From Betaproteobacteria bacterium (lineage in GTDB: Bacteria; Pseudomonadota; Gammaproteobacteria; Burkholderiales; Casimicrobiaceae): 7,269 nucleotides of DNA. The notes under the pieces were generated by a model. It saw only the letters and a list, made by a program, of their open reading frames with translations. It was not told where the DNA came from and ran no database searches. The translations under genes and the position numbers were made by a program. How positions within the stretch are numbered: position 1 is the first letter of the stretch; every line of letters starts with the position of its first letter. The DNA is taken from NCBI GenBank assembly GCA_005888955.1, contig VBCS01000319.1, forward strand, positions 1 through 7,269. Reading direction: 5' to 3'. Shown here piece by piece: positions 7,052 through 7,269 of the stretch.

Positions 7052-7072
7052 ACGGCTGCGATCGACAGCCGT
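7052..7072 (-). other. Hairpin between nuoJ and nuoK
   Basis: ACGGCTG (7052-7058) and CAGCCGT (7066-7072) form a perfect 7-bp stem with a 7-nt loop, in the 73-nt gap between the nuoJ stop and the nuoK start. It ends 10 nt before the nuoK ribosome site. No U-run follows, so termination is unlikely. It may be an mRNA processing or stability element, because nuo genes otherwise sit very close together here. Confidence 0.5.
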
Positions 7073-7102
7073 TCAAGCTACGTGGGTTTGTGCCAATCCG
7101 TT

Positions 7103-7269
7103 TTACGGCTCCCGCTTTTCCGCGGGGATGTTCAGGACGCGCAGGCGGTCGTTCCGGTGCACGCGCACCTGTTTGGTCGGATTCTGATATTTCGTTTCGC
7201 GGCGCCGGCGATGCGTAAGCGCGATCGCCGCGATGATCGCCACCAGAAGGATCATGGCAGCGATTTCGA
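7103..7269 (-). CDS. nuoJ: NADH-quinone oxidoreductase subunit J (C-terminal 54 residues; N-terminus outside window)
   Basis: The frame enters at the right edge and ends with TAA at 7105-7103. The last 54 residues comprise the end of the final transmembrane helix (AAMILLVAIIAAIALTHRRR), the conserved motif TKYQNPTKQVRV, and the basic tail ending IPAEKREP. This matches the C-terminus of NuoJ (ND6 homologue) in the TKYQNP-type proteobacterial family. NuoJ is a membrane-arm subunit whose helix 3 takes part in coupling quinone reduction to proton pumping, but that region lies outside the window. Its place just upstream of nuoK agrees with the usual order. No break is seen in the visible part. Confidence 0.9.
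   Translation of the reverse strand, partial: EIAAMILLVAIIAAIALTHRRRRETKYQNPTKQVRVHRNDRLRVLNIPAEKREP

Noticed and set aside
1..7269. CRISPR array, tRNA, rRNA, insertion sequence or defence island
   Set aside because: No regularly spaced repeats, tRNA-like folds, transposase motifs or nuclease/helicase genes were seen. Housekeeping genes account for almost all of the window.

Overview
The window is a GC-rich piece of a bacterial chromosome with every supported gene on the minus strand. Read right to left, it holds the distal end of a respiratory complex I (NADH:quinone oxidoreductase) operon in the canonical order nuoJ (3' end only), nuoK, nuoL, nuoM, nuoN. These are followed by lutA and lutB (5' part only), the iron-sulfur subunits of an L-lactate utilisation complex. 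Protein style (NuoM starting MLPYLSLAIW, NuoN ending near HSY, LutA starting MRVGLFVTCLVDLMRPSIGF) and base composition suggest a proteobacterium, most likely a betaproteobacterium. That placement comes from family memory, not from a search.

Layout on the minus strand: nuoJ tail (7269-7103); a 73-nt gap with a GC-rich hairpin; nuoK from a TTG start (7029-6780); nuoL (6771-4889); nuoM (4889-3417), whose ATG overlaps the nuoL TGA by one base; nuoN (3400-2022); a 69-nt gap with a GCGCGC hairpin; lutA (1952-1227); a 102-nt gap filled by an imperfect inverted repeat; lutB (1124 to beyond base 1). No stretch over 300 bases lacks a gene.

The most striking feature is a series of internal breaks. nuoK (once), nuoL (twice) and nuoN (once) each switch reading frame abruptly. 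At each switch a block of about 20-28 conserved residues (roughly 65-80 nt) is missing, while the protein on both sides stays well conserved. The missing blocks include the NuoK second-helix glutamate region, the NuoL RVGD region, the NuoL GFFSKD region and the NuoN C-terminal YYLR..K.MYF region. nuoM, in the middle, is intact, as are lutA and the visible parts of nuoJ and lutB. The breaks are either a very recent multi-site inactivation of complex I or, I think more likely, a systematic sequencing or assembly error that drops about 70-nt blocks. Raw reads would settle this.

Functionally, complex I passes electrons from NADH to quinone and pumps protons through NuoL, NuoM and NuoN, with NuoJ and NuoK in the connecting membrane arm. 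LutA and LutB oxidise L-lactate. The window thus links two routes of electron entry into metabolism and respiration. I found no CRISPR array, tRNA, rRNA, insertion sequence or convincing novel multi-gene system.
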